64,000 bases of DNA, from the NCBI RefSeq assembly GCF_002954775.1, contig NZ_PJME01000039.1:1-64000 (forward strand), in the 5' to 3' direction. Within the stretch, counting starts at the first letter, position 1. The number at the start of each line of letters is the position of its first letter. The notes under the pieces were generated by a model. The model saw only the letters and a list, made by a program, of their open reading frames with translations, was not told where the DNA came from and searched no databases. This DNA is from Streptomyces geranii. Its GTDB lineage: Bacteria > Actinomycetota > Actinomycetes > Streptomycetales > Streptomycetaceae. Positions 16,295-25,236 of this stretch are shown here, one piece after another. A program made the translations under genes and the position numbers.

Positions 16295-17254
16295 ATGCGC
16301 CGAAGCACACCGCACGCGGACGAAGCCATCGCGGAGGACGCCACCGCGGAACTGGACACGGCCCTGCGCAACGGCCCCTTCCATGTGGCCCTGCGGGCGG
16401 CGATCACCGCGCGCGGTCTGCCGCTGCAGCGCGTCCAGCACCATCTGTGGCGGTACGGCGTCAAGGTCGGCGTCACCAGCCTGAGTTACTGGCAGCAGGG
16501 CGCCCGCCGCCCGCAGCGCCCCGAGTCGCTGCGGGCCGTACGGGCCCTGGAGGAGATCCTCCAGCTTCCGGAGGAGTCGCTGATCAGGCTGCTCGCCCGG
16601 GACGACGAACGCGCCGGCACCCAGCGTCCCGCCGCCCGCTCCTACCGCTCCCTGGTGGAGGCCTCCGGAGTCCTGGAGCAGCTGCTGACGGAGCTGGAGG
16701 CGCCCCTCGACGGGGGTCTGCACACCCTCGGCCTGCACGAACGCGTGCGGATCGGCACCCACCGCGAACTCCTCGTCCGCGAGGCCCACCACATCGTGCG
16801 CGCCCACCGGGACACCGACCGCTTCGTCGCCGTCCACCACGGCGACACCGGGTGCGCACCGGACCGCATGTCGGTGCACGCCCTGGAGAACTGCCGCACG
16901 GGGCGGATACGGCGGCACCACGACACCGGGGTGCTCGTCGCCGAGCTCCTCTTCGACACCCGGCTGTGCGCCGGAGATACGTTCCTCTTCCGCTACGCCG
17001 TCGAGGACGGCACCGCGGGCGTGTCCCGCGAGTACGTGCGCGGTTTCGGCGTCGCGGGCGGCCAGTACGCGCTCCAGGTCCGCTTCGACTGCGGGGCCCT
17101 GCCGGTGCGCTGCCACCGGTTCGCCCAGCACTCGGCCGCGGCGCCCCGCAGTGGCCGCCAGGAGCTCCCGGTGAGCGACCGCCACCGCTCGGTGCACCTC
17201 GTGGAGCCGAGGCTGCGACCGGGGATCCTGGGGATCGGGTGGGACTGGGAGTGA
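16295..17254 (+). CDS. Helix-turn-helix (XRE-like) protein of unknown role
   Basis: 319-residue cytosolic protein. Residues about 25-80 resemble an XRE/Cro-type DNA-binding domain (LRAAITARGLPLQRVQHHL, then VTSLSYWQQGARRPQ, as in the recognition helix and following loop). The rest (about 100-319) has no motif I recognise; it contains conserved-looking LGLHERVRIGTHRELLVREA and FDTRLCAGDTFLFRYAVEDG, suggesting a beta-rich ligand or interaction domain. No helical membrane segment is present. The ATG at 16295 follows GAAGGG. It is transcribed away from uvrC across 298 bases with no further gene. Similar proteins are annotated only as DNA-binding in Streptomyces. Confidence 0.75.
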   Translation: MRRSTPHADEAIAEDATAELDTALRNGPFHVALRAAITARGLPLQRVQHHLWRYGVKVGVTSLSYWQQGARRPQRPESLRAVRALEEILQLPEESLIRLLARDDERAGTQRPAARSYRSLVEASGVLEQLLTELEAPLDGGLHTLGLHERVRIGTHRELLVREAHHIVRAHRDTDRFVAVHHGDTGCAPDRMSVHALENCRTGRIRRHHDTGVLVAELLFDTRLCAGDTFLFRYAVEDGTAGVSREYVRGFGVAGGQYALQVRFDCGALPVRCHRFAQHSAAAPRSGRQELPVSDRHRSVHLVEPRLRPGILGIGWDWE

Positions 17255-17281
17255 CCGGCCCGGAGAGGGAGGAGCGCGGGG

Positions 17282-17319
17282 CGCAAGCGATTGCGTAAAC
17301 GCTTGCGCAAGCGTTTACG
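17282..17319. promoter_or_regulatory. Tandem LacI-family operators
   Basis: Two overlapping inverted repeats lie upstream of the LacI gene: CGCAA-GCGA-TTGCG at 17282-17295, and a perfect 26-bp palindrome at 17294-17319 centred on TTGCGCAA with GTAAACG arms. LacI/GalR proteins recognise such CG-centred sites. The second overlaps the predicted -35 box, so autorepression is likely. Confidence 0.75.
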
Positions 17320-17342
17320 TCATGCCGGGCATGCGGTACGTT
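17314..17342 (+). promoter_or_regulatory. Predicted promoter of the LacI-kinase operon
   Basis: TTTACG (17314-17319), a 17-base spacer, then TACGTT (17337-17342) form a plausible sigma-HrdB-type promoter. The -35 lies inside the operator palindrome. The spacer holds a second short palindrome (CATGCC-G-GGCATG at 17321-17333). Confidence 0.45.
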
Positions 17343-17388
17343 TCCGCCATCGGCGCCGGACCGGGGCGCGGCGGGAAGGGCGGGGACC

Positions 17389-18465
17389 ATGGCGACGATG
17401 GCCGACGTCGCGCGGCACGCGGGCGTCTCCGTGGCGACCGTCTCGCATGTGCTGAACGACACCCGGGTGGTGCGCCCCGCGACCCGGCAGGCCGTCCTCG
17501 ACGCCATCGAGGTGCTCGGCTACACCCCGAACACCCTGGCCCGTTCGCTGGTCACCGCGCGGACGCGGTCCATCGGGCTCGCGGTGTCGGCGATCAGCAA
17601 CCCGTACTTCACTGAGATCCTCCAGGGCGTCGAGGCGAGCGCCCTGGAGCACGGCTACAGCCTCCTCATCGCCGACCCGCACGACGACCCCGAGCACGAG
17701 CGCAAGGTCGTCCAGCTGCTGCACGAGCGGCGCGTGGACGGCATGATCGTCGCCCCGTCGGCGGATCCCGGCGCCCTGGTCGCGTACCTGACCCGGCACG
17801 ACGTACCGACGGTGTTCCTGGACCGGCTGCTCGACACCCCCTCGGACGGCACACCCGCGGACAGCGCGCCGCGCTTCGACCAGGTGTGCGCCGAGAACAC
17901 CGAACCCATGGCCCGGCTGGTCGCCCACCTCACCGCGCTCGGCCATGAACGCGTCGGCCTGGTCGCGGGCCGCCCCGGCCTGAGCACGACGACGGAACGG
18001 ATCGAGGGCTACCGCATCGGGCTCGCGTTCGCCGGACTCGCCCACGACGAACGCCTGGTGGTCCACGGCGACTCCGAGTCGGCGGGGGCCGAGCGGGCCA
18101 CCGCCGCCCTCCTCGACCTCCCGGCGCCCCCGACCGCCCTGGTCACCGCCAACAACACGATGACCATCGGCGCCCTGCGCGCCCTGCGCGAGCGCGGTCT
18201 CGCCGTGCCGGACGACCTGGCGCTGTGCTGCTTCGACGACTTCGCCTGGGCCGACCTCTTCTCCCCCGCGCTCACCGCGATGGCCCAGCCCGCCAAGGAC
18301 ATCGGCGCCAGGGCGGTACGGCTGCTCCTGGACCGGCTGGCCGACCCGGGCCGCCCGACCCGGACCGTGCGGCTGCCGTGCGCGTTCGTCCACCGCGAGT
18401 CGTGCGGATGTGCCCGACAGCGCCCCGAGAACCTCCAGCAGGCCGAGAAAGGACCCGTCTCGTGA
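17389..18465 (+). CDS. LacI/GalR-family transcriptional repressor
   Basis: 358-residue regulator. The N-terminal helix-turn-helix (ADVARHAGVSVATVSHVLN, residues about 5-23) and hinge (LGYTPNTLARSL) are canonical, followed by a periplasmic-binding-protein-like sugar domain (IGLAVSAISNPYFTEILQGV). A CGC-containing tail follows residue 340. The ATG at 17389 has a purine-rich GAAGGGCGGGG upstream. It overlaps the downstream sugar kinase (GTGA, 18462-18465), so the two are made together. The tandem operators upstream suggest autorepression relieved by the kinase substrate or a related sugar; the inducer is unknown. Confidence 0.93.
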   Translation: MATMADVARHAGVSVATVSHVLNDTRVVRPATRQAVLDAIEVLGYTPNTLARSLVTARTRSIGLAVSAISNPYFTEILQGVEASALEHGYSLLIADPHDDPEHERKVVQLLHERRVDGMIVAPSADPGALVAYLTRHDVPTVFLDRLLDTPSDGTPADSAPRFDQVCAENTEPMARLVAHLTALGHERVGLVAGRPGLSTTTERIEGYRIGLAFAGLAHDERLVVHGDSESAGAERATAALLDLPAPPTALVTANNTMTIGALRALRERGLAVPDDLALCCFDDFAWADLFSPALTAMAQPAKDIGARAVRLLLDRLADPGRPTRTVRLPCAFVHRESCGCARQRPENLQQAEKGPVS

Positions 18466-19373
18466 TCGTCGTCGCCGGTGAGGCCCTGATCGACCTGGTA
18501 CCGCGCGCGCCGGGCGCCCTCGCGGAGCTGCGGCCGGCGCTCGGTGGCGGCCCCTACAACACGGCGGTGGCCCTCGGGCGGCTCGGCTCCCCCACCGCGT
18601 TCTGCTCCCGGGTCTCGTCCGACGCCTTCGGCGAGGCGCTGCTCGACGGGCTGCGCGGGGCGGGCGTCGACGTGTCCGCCGTACAGCGCGGCGGCGAGCC
18701 GACGACGCTCGCGGTCGCCTCGATCGGCGCGGACGGCTCCGCCGCCTACTCCTTCTATGTGGAGGGCACCGCCGACCGGCTGTTCGCGGCGCCGGACCGA
18801 CTCCCCGTTGGCGCCCGGGCGGTGTCCTTCGGCACCTGCTCGCTGGTCCTGGAGCCGGGCGCGAGCGCGTACGAGGAGCTGATGCGGAGCGCCGCCGCGC
18901 AGGGCGTGTTCACCGCGCTCGACCCGAACATCAGGGCGGGGCTGATCCCCGACGCGGATGCCTACCGGGCCCGTTTCACGAGCTGGCTGCCGTCGGTGTC
19001 GCTGCTCAAGTTGTCGGAGGAGGACGCGAAGTGGCTCGGCGGGACCCCGCAGGAGTGGCTGGCCGCCGGTCCCGCCGCCGTCGTGGTCACCCGGGGCGGC
19101 GACGGACTGACCGTCTTCACCCGTGCGGGCGCCGAACACTCCGTACCCGGTGAGGAGGTCGACGTGGTGGACACGATCGGCGCCGGCGACACCGTGAACG
19201 CGGCGCTGCTGCACGGTCTGTCCGTCCGGGACGCCCTGTCTCCTGCTGCCCTGGCCGACCTGGGCGCCGACGGCTGGACCGAGCTGCTCCGCCTCGCGGC
19301 GCGTGCGGCGGCGGTCACCTGCTCACGGGCGGGGGCGGAACCGCCGTACGCGGCTGAACTGGGCCTCCTGTAG
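18462..19373 (+). CDS. PfkB-family carbohydrate kinase (fructokinase-like)
   Basis: 303-residue cytosolic sugar kinase. It starts VIVVAGEALIDLVP and shows the first ribokinase signature around GGGPYNTAVALGRLG (about 25-40) and the second, DTIGAGDTVNAALLHGL with the catalytic Asp (about 240-256). These features are those of fructokinases and other ketohexose/ribose kinases; the exact sugar is not determined. The GTG at 18462 overlaps the LacI stop codon and is preceded by AAAGGA. No transporter is adjacent, so substrate uptake must be encoded elsewhere. Confidence 0.88.
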   Translation: MIVVAGEALIDLVPRAPGALAELRPALGGGPYNTAVALGRLGSPTAFCSRVSSDAFGEALLDGLRGAGVDVSAVQRGGEPTTLAVASIGADGSAAYSFYVEGTADRLFAAPDRLPVGARAVSFGTCSLVLEPGASAYEELMRSAAAQGVFTALDPNIRAGLIPDADAYRARFTSWLPSVSLLKLSEEDAKWLGGTPQEWLAAGPAAVVVTRGGDGLTVFTRAGAEHSVPGEEVDVVDTIGAGDTVNAALLHGLSVRDALSPAALADLGADGWTELLRLAARAAAVTCSRAGAEPPYAAELGLL

Positions 19374-19401
19374 CGGCGGGTGCGTCCGCTTGTGCAACGG
19401 G

Positions 19402-19434
19402 CGGTGGCCCGCGGGGAGTTCCCGCGGGCCACCG
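19402..19434. terminator. Bidirectional terminator between kinase and uvrA
   Basis: A perfect 14-bp stem (CGGTGGCCCGCGGG and complement, GAGTT loop) lies between the convergent ends of the sugar kinase gene (19373) and uvrA (19468). Confidence 0.82.
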
Positions 19435-19467
19435 TGTTTCCCGGCGTCTGCCGTGCTGGCCGGCGAC

Positions 19468-22464
19468 TCAGGCCTTGCGGGCCCGGGTTGTCGTCTTCTT
19501 CGCCGGAGCAGCCTTCTTCGCCGCCGTGTTGTCGGCGGTCTTCACCGTCGACTTGGCGGCCACCGCCTTCTTGGCTGCCGTCTTGCGCGGGGCGGCCTTC
19601 ACCGAGGTGCCGTCACTGATGCGTTCGGCCCCCAGGACATCCCTCAGGAACTTGCCGGTGTGGCTGGCCGGTACACCGGCGACCTCCTCCGGTGTGCCCT
19701 CGGCGACGACCAGGCCGCCGCCCGCGCCGCCCTCGGGGCCCATGTCGACGACCCAGTCGGCGGTCTTGATGACATCGAGGTTGTGCTCGATGACGATGAC
19801 CGTGTTGCCCTTGTCGACCAGGCCGGAGAGAACCTTGAGGAGCTTGCTGATGTCCTCGAAGTGCAGACCGGTGGTCGGCTCGTCCAGGACGTACACCGTG
19901 CGGCCCGTGGAGCGCTTCTGGAGTTCGCTGGCGAGCTTCACCCGCTGGGCCTCGCCGCCGGACAGGGTCGTCGCGGACTGGCCGAGCCTGACGTAGCCGA
20001 GGCCGACGTCGTGCAGCGTGTTGAGGTGGCGGGCGATCGCCGGGACCGCCTCGAAGAAGTGGCAGGCCTCCTCGATCGGCATGTTCAGGATGTCGGCGAT
20101 GGACTTGCCCTTGTAGTGGACCTCCAGGGTCTCCCGGTTGTAGCGGGCGCCGTGGCAGACCTCGCACGGGACGTAGACGTCCGGGAGGAAGTTCATCTCG
20201 ATCTTGATGGTGCCGTCGCCCGCGCAGTTCTCGCAGCGCCCGCCCTTGACGTTGAAGGAGAAGCGGCCGGGCAGATAGCCCCGCACCTTCGCCTCGGCCG
20301 TCTCCGCGAACAGCCTGCGGACATGGTCGAAGACACCGGTGTACGTCGCCGGGTTCGAGCGCGGGGTGCGGCCGATGGGCGACTGGTCGACGTGCACGAC
20401 CTTGTCGACCAGGTCGTCGCCGTCCACGCGCGTGTGGCGGCCGGGCACGCTGCGGGCGCCGTTCAACTCGCGGGCCAGGTGCGTGTACAGGATGTCGTTG
20501 ACCAGCGTCGACTTGCCGGACCCTGAGACCCCGGTGACGGCGGTGAGGACGCCGAGCGGGAACGACACGTCGATGTCCCGCAGGTTGTTCTCGCGGGCAC
20601 CGTGCACGGTGAGCCGACGGGACGGGTCCAGCGGGCGCCGGATGTCGGGCAGCGGGATGGCCTTCTTGCCGGACAGGTACTGCCCGGTCATCGACTCGTC
20701 GTTGGCGAGCAGCTCCTTCAGGGAGCCGCTGTGCACGACCTTGCCGCCGTGCTCGCCCGCGCCGGGGCCGATGTCGACGATCCAGTCGGCGACCTTGATG
20801 GTGTCCTCGTCGTGCTCGACGACGATGAGCGTGTTGCCCATGTCCCGCAGCCGGACCAGGGTCTCGATCAGCCGGTGGTTGTCGCGCTGGTGCAGGCCGA
20901 TGGACGGCTCGTCAAGGACGTACAGGACGCCGACGAGGCCGGAGCCGATCTGGGTGGCGAGCCGGATGCGCTGGGCCTCGCCGCCGGAGAGGGTGCCTGC
21001 CGCGCGGTTGAGCGAGAGGTAGTCGAGGCCGACGTCGACCAGGAACTTCAGCCGTTCGTTGACCTCCTTGAGCACCCGCTCGGCGATCTTCTTGTCTCGG
21101 TCGTCGAGCTTCAGCTCGGCCAGGAAGTCCGCGCAGTCGCTGATCGACATGGCGGCGACCTCGGCGATGGACTTCTCCATGACCGTGACCGCGAGGACGA
21201 TCGGCTTGAGGCGGGTGCCCTGGCAGGTGGGGCAGGGCACCTCGCGCATATAGCCCTCGAAGCGCTCCCGGCTGGCGTCGCTCTCGGACTCGCTGTGCCG
21301 CCGCTTCACGAACGGGACGGCGCCCTCGAAGGGCGTGGTGTACACGCGCTCCCGGCCGTACCGGTTGCGGTAGCGGACCTCGATCTGGGTCTTGTGCCCG
21401 TACAGGAGCGCCTTCCGCGCGCGCTGCGGGAGGCCCGCGAAGGGGATGTCGGTGCGGAATCCGAGGGCTTCCGAGAGAGCGGTGAGGAGCCGGCCGAAGT
21501 AGTCCTTGGTGTGGCCGTGCGACCAGGGGTGGATGGCGCCCTCGTCGAGGGACTTGTCCTCGTCCGGGACGATCAGCTCGGGGTCGACCTCCATGCGCGT
21601 GCCGATGCCCGAGCAGTCGGGGCAGGCGCCGAAGGGCGAGTTGAAGGAGAAGGAGCGGGGCTCCAGTTCCTCGAAGGACAGGTCGTCGTACGGGCAGTAG
21701 AGGTGCTCCGAGAACATGCGCTCGCGCTCGGGGTCGTCCTCGGGGAGGTCGATGAAGTCGAGCACGACCATGCCGCCGGAGAGGCCGAGCGCGGTCTCCA
21801 CGGAGTCGGTGAGGCGCCGCTTGGCGGTGTCCTTGACCGTGAGGCGGTCGACGACCACCTCGATGGTGTGCTTCTCCTGCTTCTTCAGCACGGGCGGCTC
21901 GGACAGCTGGATCGTCTCGCCGTCCACCCGCGCGCGGGAGTAGCCCTTCGTCTGGAGGTCGGCGAAGAGATCGACGAACTCGCCCTTGCGCTCGCGCACG
22001 AGCGGCGACAGCACCTGGAAGCGGCTGCCCTCCGGCAGCTCCAGGACGCGGTCGACGATGGCCTGCGGAGACTGCCGCGAGATGGGGCGACGACACTCGG
22101 GGCAGTGCGGCTTGCCGATGCGGGCGAAGAGCAGGCGCAGGTAGTCGTAGACCTCGGTGATGGTGCCGACCGTCGAGCGCGGGTTGCGCGAGGTCGACTT
22201 CTGGTCGATCGAGACGGCCGGCGAGAGGCCCTCGATGAAGTCGACGTCCGGCTTGTCCATCTGGCCGAGGAACTGGCGGGCGTACGACGAGAGCGACTCG
22301 ACGTAACGCCGCTGGCCCTCGGCGAAGATCGTGTCGAAGGCCAGGGAGGACTTGCCCGACCCGGACAGGCCCGTGAAGACGATGAGCGAGTCGCGCGGCA
22401 GGTCGAGCGAGACATTCTTGAGGTTGTGCTCTCGCGCGCCACGGACGATGAGACGGTCGGCCAC
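19468..22464 (-). CDS. uvrA: Excinuclease ABC subunit A
   Basis: Damage-recognition ATPase of nucleotide excision repair. The protein of about 998 residues has two ABC ATPase modules (Walker A GLSGSGKSS and GVSGSGKST; signatures LSGGEAQRIRLA and LSGGEAQRVKLA; Walker B LDEPSIGLH and LDEPTTGLH) and zinc clusters (CPECRRPI, CPTCQG, CENCAGDGT ... CEVCHG). The C-terminus after about 955 is an Ala/Lys/Thr tail resembling histone H1 repeats. The GTG at 22464 (MADRLIVRGAREHN) is preferred because AAAGG precedes it and the family begins there; GTG 22476 is an alternative. Transcription is from a damage-type promoter at 22521-22543. Confidence 0.97.
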   Translation of the reverse strand: MADRLIVRGAREHNLKNVSLDLPRDSLIVFTGLSGSGKSSLAFDTIFAEGQRRYVESLSSYARQFLGQMDKPDVDFIEGLSPAVSIDQKSTSRNPRSTVGTITEVYDYLRLLFARIGKPHCPECRRPISRQSPQAIVDRVLELPEGSRFQVLSPLVRERKGEFVDLFADLQTKGYSRARVDGETIQLSEPPVLKKQEKHTIEVVVDRLTVKDTAKRRLTDSVETALGLSGGMVVLDFIDLPEDDPERERMFSEHLYCPYDDLSFEELEPRSFSFNSPFGACPDCSGIGTRMEVDPELIVPDEDKSLDEGAIHPWSHGHTKDYFGRLLTALSEALGFRTDIPFAGLPQRARKALLYGHKTQIEVRYRNRYGRERVYTTPFEGAVPFVKRRHSESESDASRERFEGYMREVPCPTCQGTRLKPIVLAVTVMEKSIAEVAAMSISDCADFLAELKLDDRDKKIAERVLKEVNERLKFLVDVGLDYLSLNRAAGTLSGGEAQRIRLATQIGSGLVGVLYVLDEPSIGLHQRDNHRLIETLVRLRDMGNTLIVVEHDEDTIKVADWIVDIGPGAGEHGGKVVHSGSLKELLANDESMTGQYLSGKKAIPLPDIRRPLDPSRRLTVHGARENNLRDIDVSFPLGVLTAVTGVSGSGKSTLVNDILYTHLARELNGARSVPGRHTRVDGDDLVDKVVHVDQSPIGRTPRSNPATYTGVFDHVRRLFAETAEAKVRGYLPGRFSFNVKGGRCENCAGDGTIKIEMNFLPDVYVPCEVCHGARYNRETLEVHYKGKSIADILNMPIEEACHFFEAVPAIARHLNTLHDVGLGYVRLGQSATTLSGGEAQRVKLASELQKRSTGRTVYVLDEPTTGLHFEDISKLLKVLSGLVDKGNTVIVIEHNLDVIKTADWVVDMGPEGGAGGGLVVAEGTPEEVAGVPASHTGKFLRDVLGAERISDGTSVKAAPRKTAAKKAVAAKSTVKTADNTAAKKAAPAKKTTTRARKA

Positions 22465-22520
22465 GCCGGTCCGCACCTTTCTTGGGAGAAGTGACAGGGG
22501 CGGGGCCCCCGTGCTTTCTC

Positions 22521-22543
22521 AGACTAGGGGGAGCCACTGACAA
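22521..22543 (-). promoter_or_regulatory. RecA-NDp/PafBC-type promoter of uvrA
   Basis: The minus strand reads TTGTCAGTGGC-N6-TAGTCT, an exact match to TTGTCRGTG-N8-TANNNT. The predicted start is near 22514, giving a leader of about 50 bases to the GTG at 22464. No LexA box (GAAC-N4-GTTC) was seen here. Confidence 0.8.
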
Positions 22544-22687
22544 CGCCGGTCGGATTCCTGGGGCGGTAACAATCCCCGGCCATCCAGCATGCCCGACGCC
22601 GCACTCGACCATATAGCACGCACATTCGATTTACGGTCGTCGCCCGCCACCTTCACCCGAACGTGTGGTGGGGCTATCGTCGGCGCC

Positions 22688-23374
22688 ATGGCCGATCATG
22701 TGCGCGACCTGGCATCTGTACGCGAAGCGACGGAACGGCTGCTCACCGCAGCCGCGAAATGGAACAACGATTCGGTGGCCGAGCCGTCACGGCTGCCGGG
22801 GTGGACCCGTGGTCACGTCCTCGCCCACCTCGCCCGCAACGCGGACGCTCTGGTGAACGTCTTCGAGGGACGTGTCATGTACGTCTCCCAGGAGGCCCGC
22901 GACGCCGACATCGAGCGGGACGCCGCGCGCCCCCTCGACGTACACCTCGCGGACATCGGGAGGACCGCGGCCCGCCTCCAGGAGGCGGGGGCCGTGCCCG
23001 CGGACTGGTCGCGCACGGTGGAGCTGCGCAACGGGGTCACCGACAGCGTCTCCCGGGTGCCGTTCCGGCGCTGGATCGAGGTCGAACTGCACCACGTGGA
23101 CCTGGGCATCGGGTACGAGCTGGAGGATCTCCCGGCGGAGTTCGCGGAGCGGGAGATCGACTTCCTCGTCGAGCGGTTCACCGGGCACCCGGAGGTGCCG
23201 CCCACGGTGATCACGGACGGCACGCGCGCGTGGAGCACGGGAAGCGGGGCGGCCGGGCCCGAGGTCACGGTCACCGGCCCGGCGCCCGAGCTGCTGGGGT
23301 GGCTCGCCGGCCGCCGCGAGGGCTCCGCGCTGCACGTCGAAGGAGGGGCTCTGCCGTCGCTGCCCCCGCTATAG
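22688..23374 (+). CDS. Maleylpyruvate isomerase / mycothiol-dependent DinB-fold family protein
   Basis: 228-residue protein of the actinobacterial DinB-like family that includes mycothiol-dependent maleylpyruvate isomerase. Seen: the N-terminal four-helix metal-binding part with LPGWTRGHVLAHLARNADAL (about 37-56, His ligand) and WIEVELHHVDLGIGYE (Glu and His ligands, about 137-152). These match the His/Glu/His metal triad of the family. A short C-terminal SCP2-like part follows. The ATG at 22688 is the family start. It is divergent from uvrA and 10 bases upstream of the metallo-hydrolase gene, so the two probably form an operon. The substrate is unknown; mycothiol-linked detoxification is inferred. 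Confidence 0.85.
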   Translation: MADHVRDLASVREATERLLTAAAKWNNDSVAEPSRLPGWTRGHVLAHLARNADALVNVFEGRVMYVSQEARDADIERDAARPLDVHLADIGRTAARLQEAGAVPADWSRTVELRNGVTDSVSRVPFRRWIEVELHHVDLGIGYELEDLPAEFAEREIDFLVERFTGHPEVPPTVITDGTRAWSTGSGAAGPEVTVTGPAPELLGWLAGRREGSALHVEGGALPSLPPL

Positions 23375-23384
23375 GCTGAACTCC

Positions 23385-24041
23385 ATGACGTACAGCGGAG
23401 CGGTGAAGGTCGGCGGCCCTGCCGATGTGCACGAGTTGCGGGACCTGATGATCACCAAGGTCGCGGTGGGCCCGATGAACAACAACGCCTATCTGCTGCG
23501 CTGCCGGGCCACGGACGAGCAGCTGCTGATCGACGCGGCGAACGACGCCCATACGTTGATCACACTGATCGGCGACGACGGCATCGCGTCGGTCGTCACC
23601 ACGCACCAGCACGGCGACCACTGGCAGGCGCTCGCGGAGGTCGTGGCGGCCACCGGTGCCCGTACGTTCGCGGGCCGGGAGGACGCCGACGGCATCCCCG
23701 TACCGACCGATGTGGCGGTCGACGACGGGGACACGATCCGCGTGGGGCGCGTGGAGCTGACCGCGCGCCACCTGGTCGGACACACGCCGGGCTCGATCGC
23801 GCTCGTCTACGACGACCCGCACGGACATCCGCACGTGTTCACCGGGGACTGCCTCTTCCCCGGTGGCGTGGGCAATACGCGCAAGGACCCGGAGGCCTTC
23901 GCGAGCCTGATCCACGACGTGGAGACGAAGATCTTCGAGCCGCTCCCGGACGAGAGCTGGGTCTACCCGGGGCACGGCAACGACACCACCCTGGGCGCGG
24001 AGCGGCCCCAGTTGCCGGAGTGGCACGCGCGGGGCTGGTGA
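23385..24041 (+). CDS. Metallo-beta-lactamase-fold hydrolase (glyoxalase II-like)
   Basis: 218-residue cytosolic hydrolase. The metal site THQHGDHW (H74, H76, D78, H79) and later GHTPGS, FTGDCLFPGG and YPGHGNDT are those of hydroxyacylglutathione-hydrolase-type enzymes. Streptomyces lacks glutathione and uses mycothiol, so a mycothiol thioester or similar substrate is plausible; this is inferred. It follows the DinB-like gene after 10 bases, supporting a joint thiol-dependent detoxification role. It ends 20 bases before a strong hairpin. Confidence 0.88.
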   Translation: MTYSGAVKVGGPADVHELRDLMITKVAVGPMNNNAYLLRCRATDEQLLIDAANDAHTLITLIGDDGIASVVTTHQHGDHWQALAEVVAATGARTFAGREDADGIPVPTDVAVDDGDTIRVGRVELTARHLVGHTPGSIALVYDDPHGHPHVFTGDCLFPGGVGNTRKDPEAFASLIHDVETKIFEPLPDESWVYPGHGNDTTLGAERPQLPEWHARGW

Positions 24042-24345
24042 ACCGGCTCAACCCTCCTCAGGGGGCGCGCAGTTGATGGTCGCGCGCCCCGTGTGAAACG
24101 AACACACACGCTGGCGCCGCACACGCGCTCCCGGCGTGCGCGCGGGCGCAGTCCACTGGAGGCAGCCCCGCACAGGATGACGGCTCCTGGGCGGCACGGG
24201 CCGCCGACCTGTCGATCCCCGCCCTCGGTCGGCGGCCCCGGCGTTCGCAGGGGGCGTTCACAAGAACGCAACACACGTTCCCACTATGCGGACAATTCCG
24301 CGTGTGACCTGGACAAATGGCACGCCTCGCTGCCACTCTCCCGCC
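24042..24345. other. Gene-free interval upstream of the ABC importer
   Basis: Apart from the hairpin at 24062-24090, no gene or convincing promoter was recognised in these 304 bases. TTCACA at about 24254 with an ACTATG-like sequence near 24280 is a weak promoter candidate only. Confidence 0.4.
24062..24090 (+). terminator. Terminator of the metallo-hydrolase operon
   Basis: GGGGCGCGC at 24062-24070 pairs with GCGCGCCCC at 24082-24090 across an 11-base loop, 20 bases after the stop codon. Confidence 0.72.
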
Positions 24346-25236
24346 ATGCATCCTGCCCCTCACGCGCTGCGCCGCGCAGTCGCCGCCACCACCGTCGCCC
24401 TGCTCGCCACCGCTGTCGGCTGCGCCCCGCAGCCGGAGGAGAAGAGCAGCGCCACCGCGACCTCCACCGCGTCGGCCGGCACCACCTGTGCCAAGGGCGA
24501 GTTGGCCACCCAGACCTCGGGCAAGCTGACGATCGCCACCGACGAACCCGCGTACGAGCCGTGGTTCAAGGACGACAAGCCCGCCAACGGTGAGGGCTTC
24601 GAGTCGGCGGTCGCGTACGCCGTGGCGAAGCAGCTCGGGTACGACAAGGCGGACGTGGTCTGGCAGAGCGTGCCCTTCAACAAGGCGTTCGCGCCCGGGG
24701 TGAAGACCTTCGACTTCGACATCAACCAGGTGTCGATCAGCGCCGAGCGCAAGAAGGCCGTGGACTTCTCGTCCGGCTACTACGACGTGCGGCAGGCCGT
24801 CGTCGCGCTGAAGGACTCCAAGGCCGCGAAGGCGACGAGCATCGCCGACCTCAAGGGCCTCAAGCTGGGCGCCCAGGTCGGCACGACGAGCCTCAACTAC
24901 CTCGAAGACGTGGTGAAGCCGACCCAGGAACCGGCCGCGTACGCCAAGAACGACCAGGCCAAGGCCGCTCTGCAGAACGGCCAGGTCGACGCCATCGTCC
25001 TCGACCTGCCGACCGCCTTCTACGTCACGGCCGCCGAGGTGACCGACGCGAAGATCGTCGGGCAGTTCGAGAACCAGGGCGGTACGCCGGAGCAGTTCGG
25101 GCTCGTGCTCGACAAGGGCAGCGCCCTCACCTCCTGCGTGACGACCGCGGTGGACGCCCTGCGCAAGGACGGCACGCTCGCCGCGATCGAGAAGCAGTGG
25201 CTGTCGGACGCCGTCGACGCGCCGGTGCTCAAGTGA
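24346..25236 (+). CDS. Polar amino acid ABC transporter substrate-binding lipoprotein
   Basis: Extracytoplasmic solute receptor of 296 residues. A lipoprotein signal (MHPAPHALRRAVAATTVALL ending in AVGC) is followed by a Ser/Thr-rich linker and a family-3 solute-binding domain (LTIATDEPAYEPWF, DFDINQVSISAERKKAVDFS). A Cys pair (TTCAK near residue 46 and TSCVTT near 260) may form a disulfide. The ATG at 24346 is chosen because it begins a good signal peptide, though no ribosome-binding site is visible; GTG 24304 is an alternative. It overlaps the permease gene by GTGA, so the three importer genes form an operon. Confidence 0.9.
   Translation: MHPAPHALRRAVAATTVALLATAVGCAPQPEEKSSATATSTASAGTTCAKGELATQTSGKLTIATDEPAYEPWFKDDKPANGEGFESAVAYAVAKQLGYDKADVVWQSVPFNKAFAPGVKTFDFDINQVSISAERKKAVDFSSGYYDVRQAVVALKDSKAAKATSIADLKGLKLGAQVGTTSLNYLEDVVKPTQEPAAYAKNDQAKAALQNGQVDAIVLDLPTAFYVTAAEVTDAKIVGQFENQGGTPEQFGLVLDKGSALTSCVTTAVDALRKDGTLAAIEKQWLSDAVDAPVLK

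Noticed and set aside
20602..22494. A 630-residue open frame antisense to uvrA
   Set aside because: UvrA motifs run through the whole minus-strand frame; the antisense frame is rich in Val/Leu/Asp repeats typical of shadow frames in Streptomyces.
22465..22690. LexA (SOS) box upstream of uvrA
   Set aside because: No GAAC-N4-GTTC palindrome is present. The damage-type promoter explains the control better. GAACATGTTC in pgi (about 1132-1141) has the wrong spacing and lies inside a gene.
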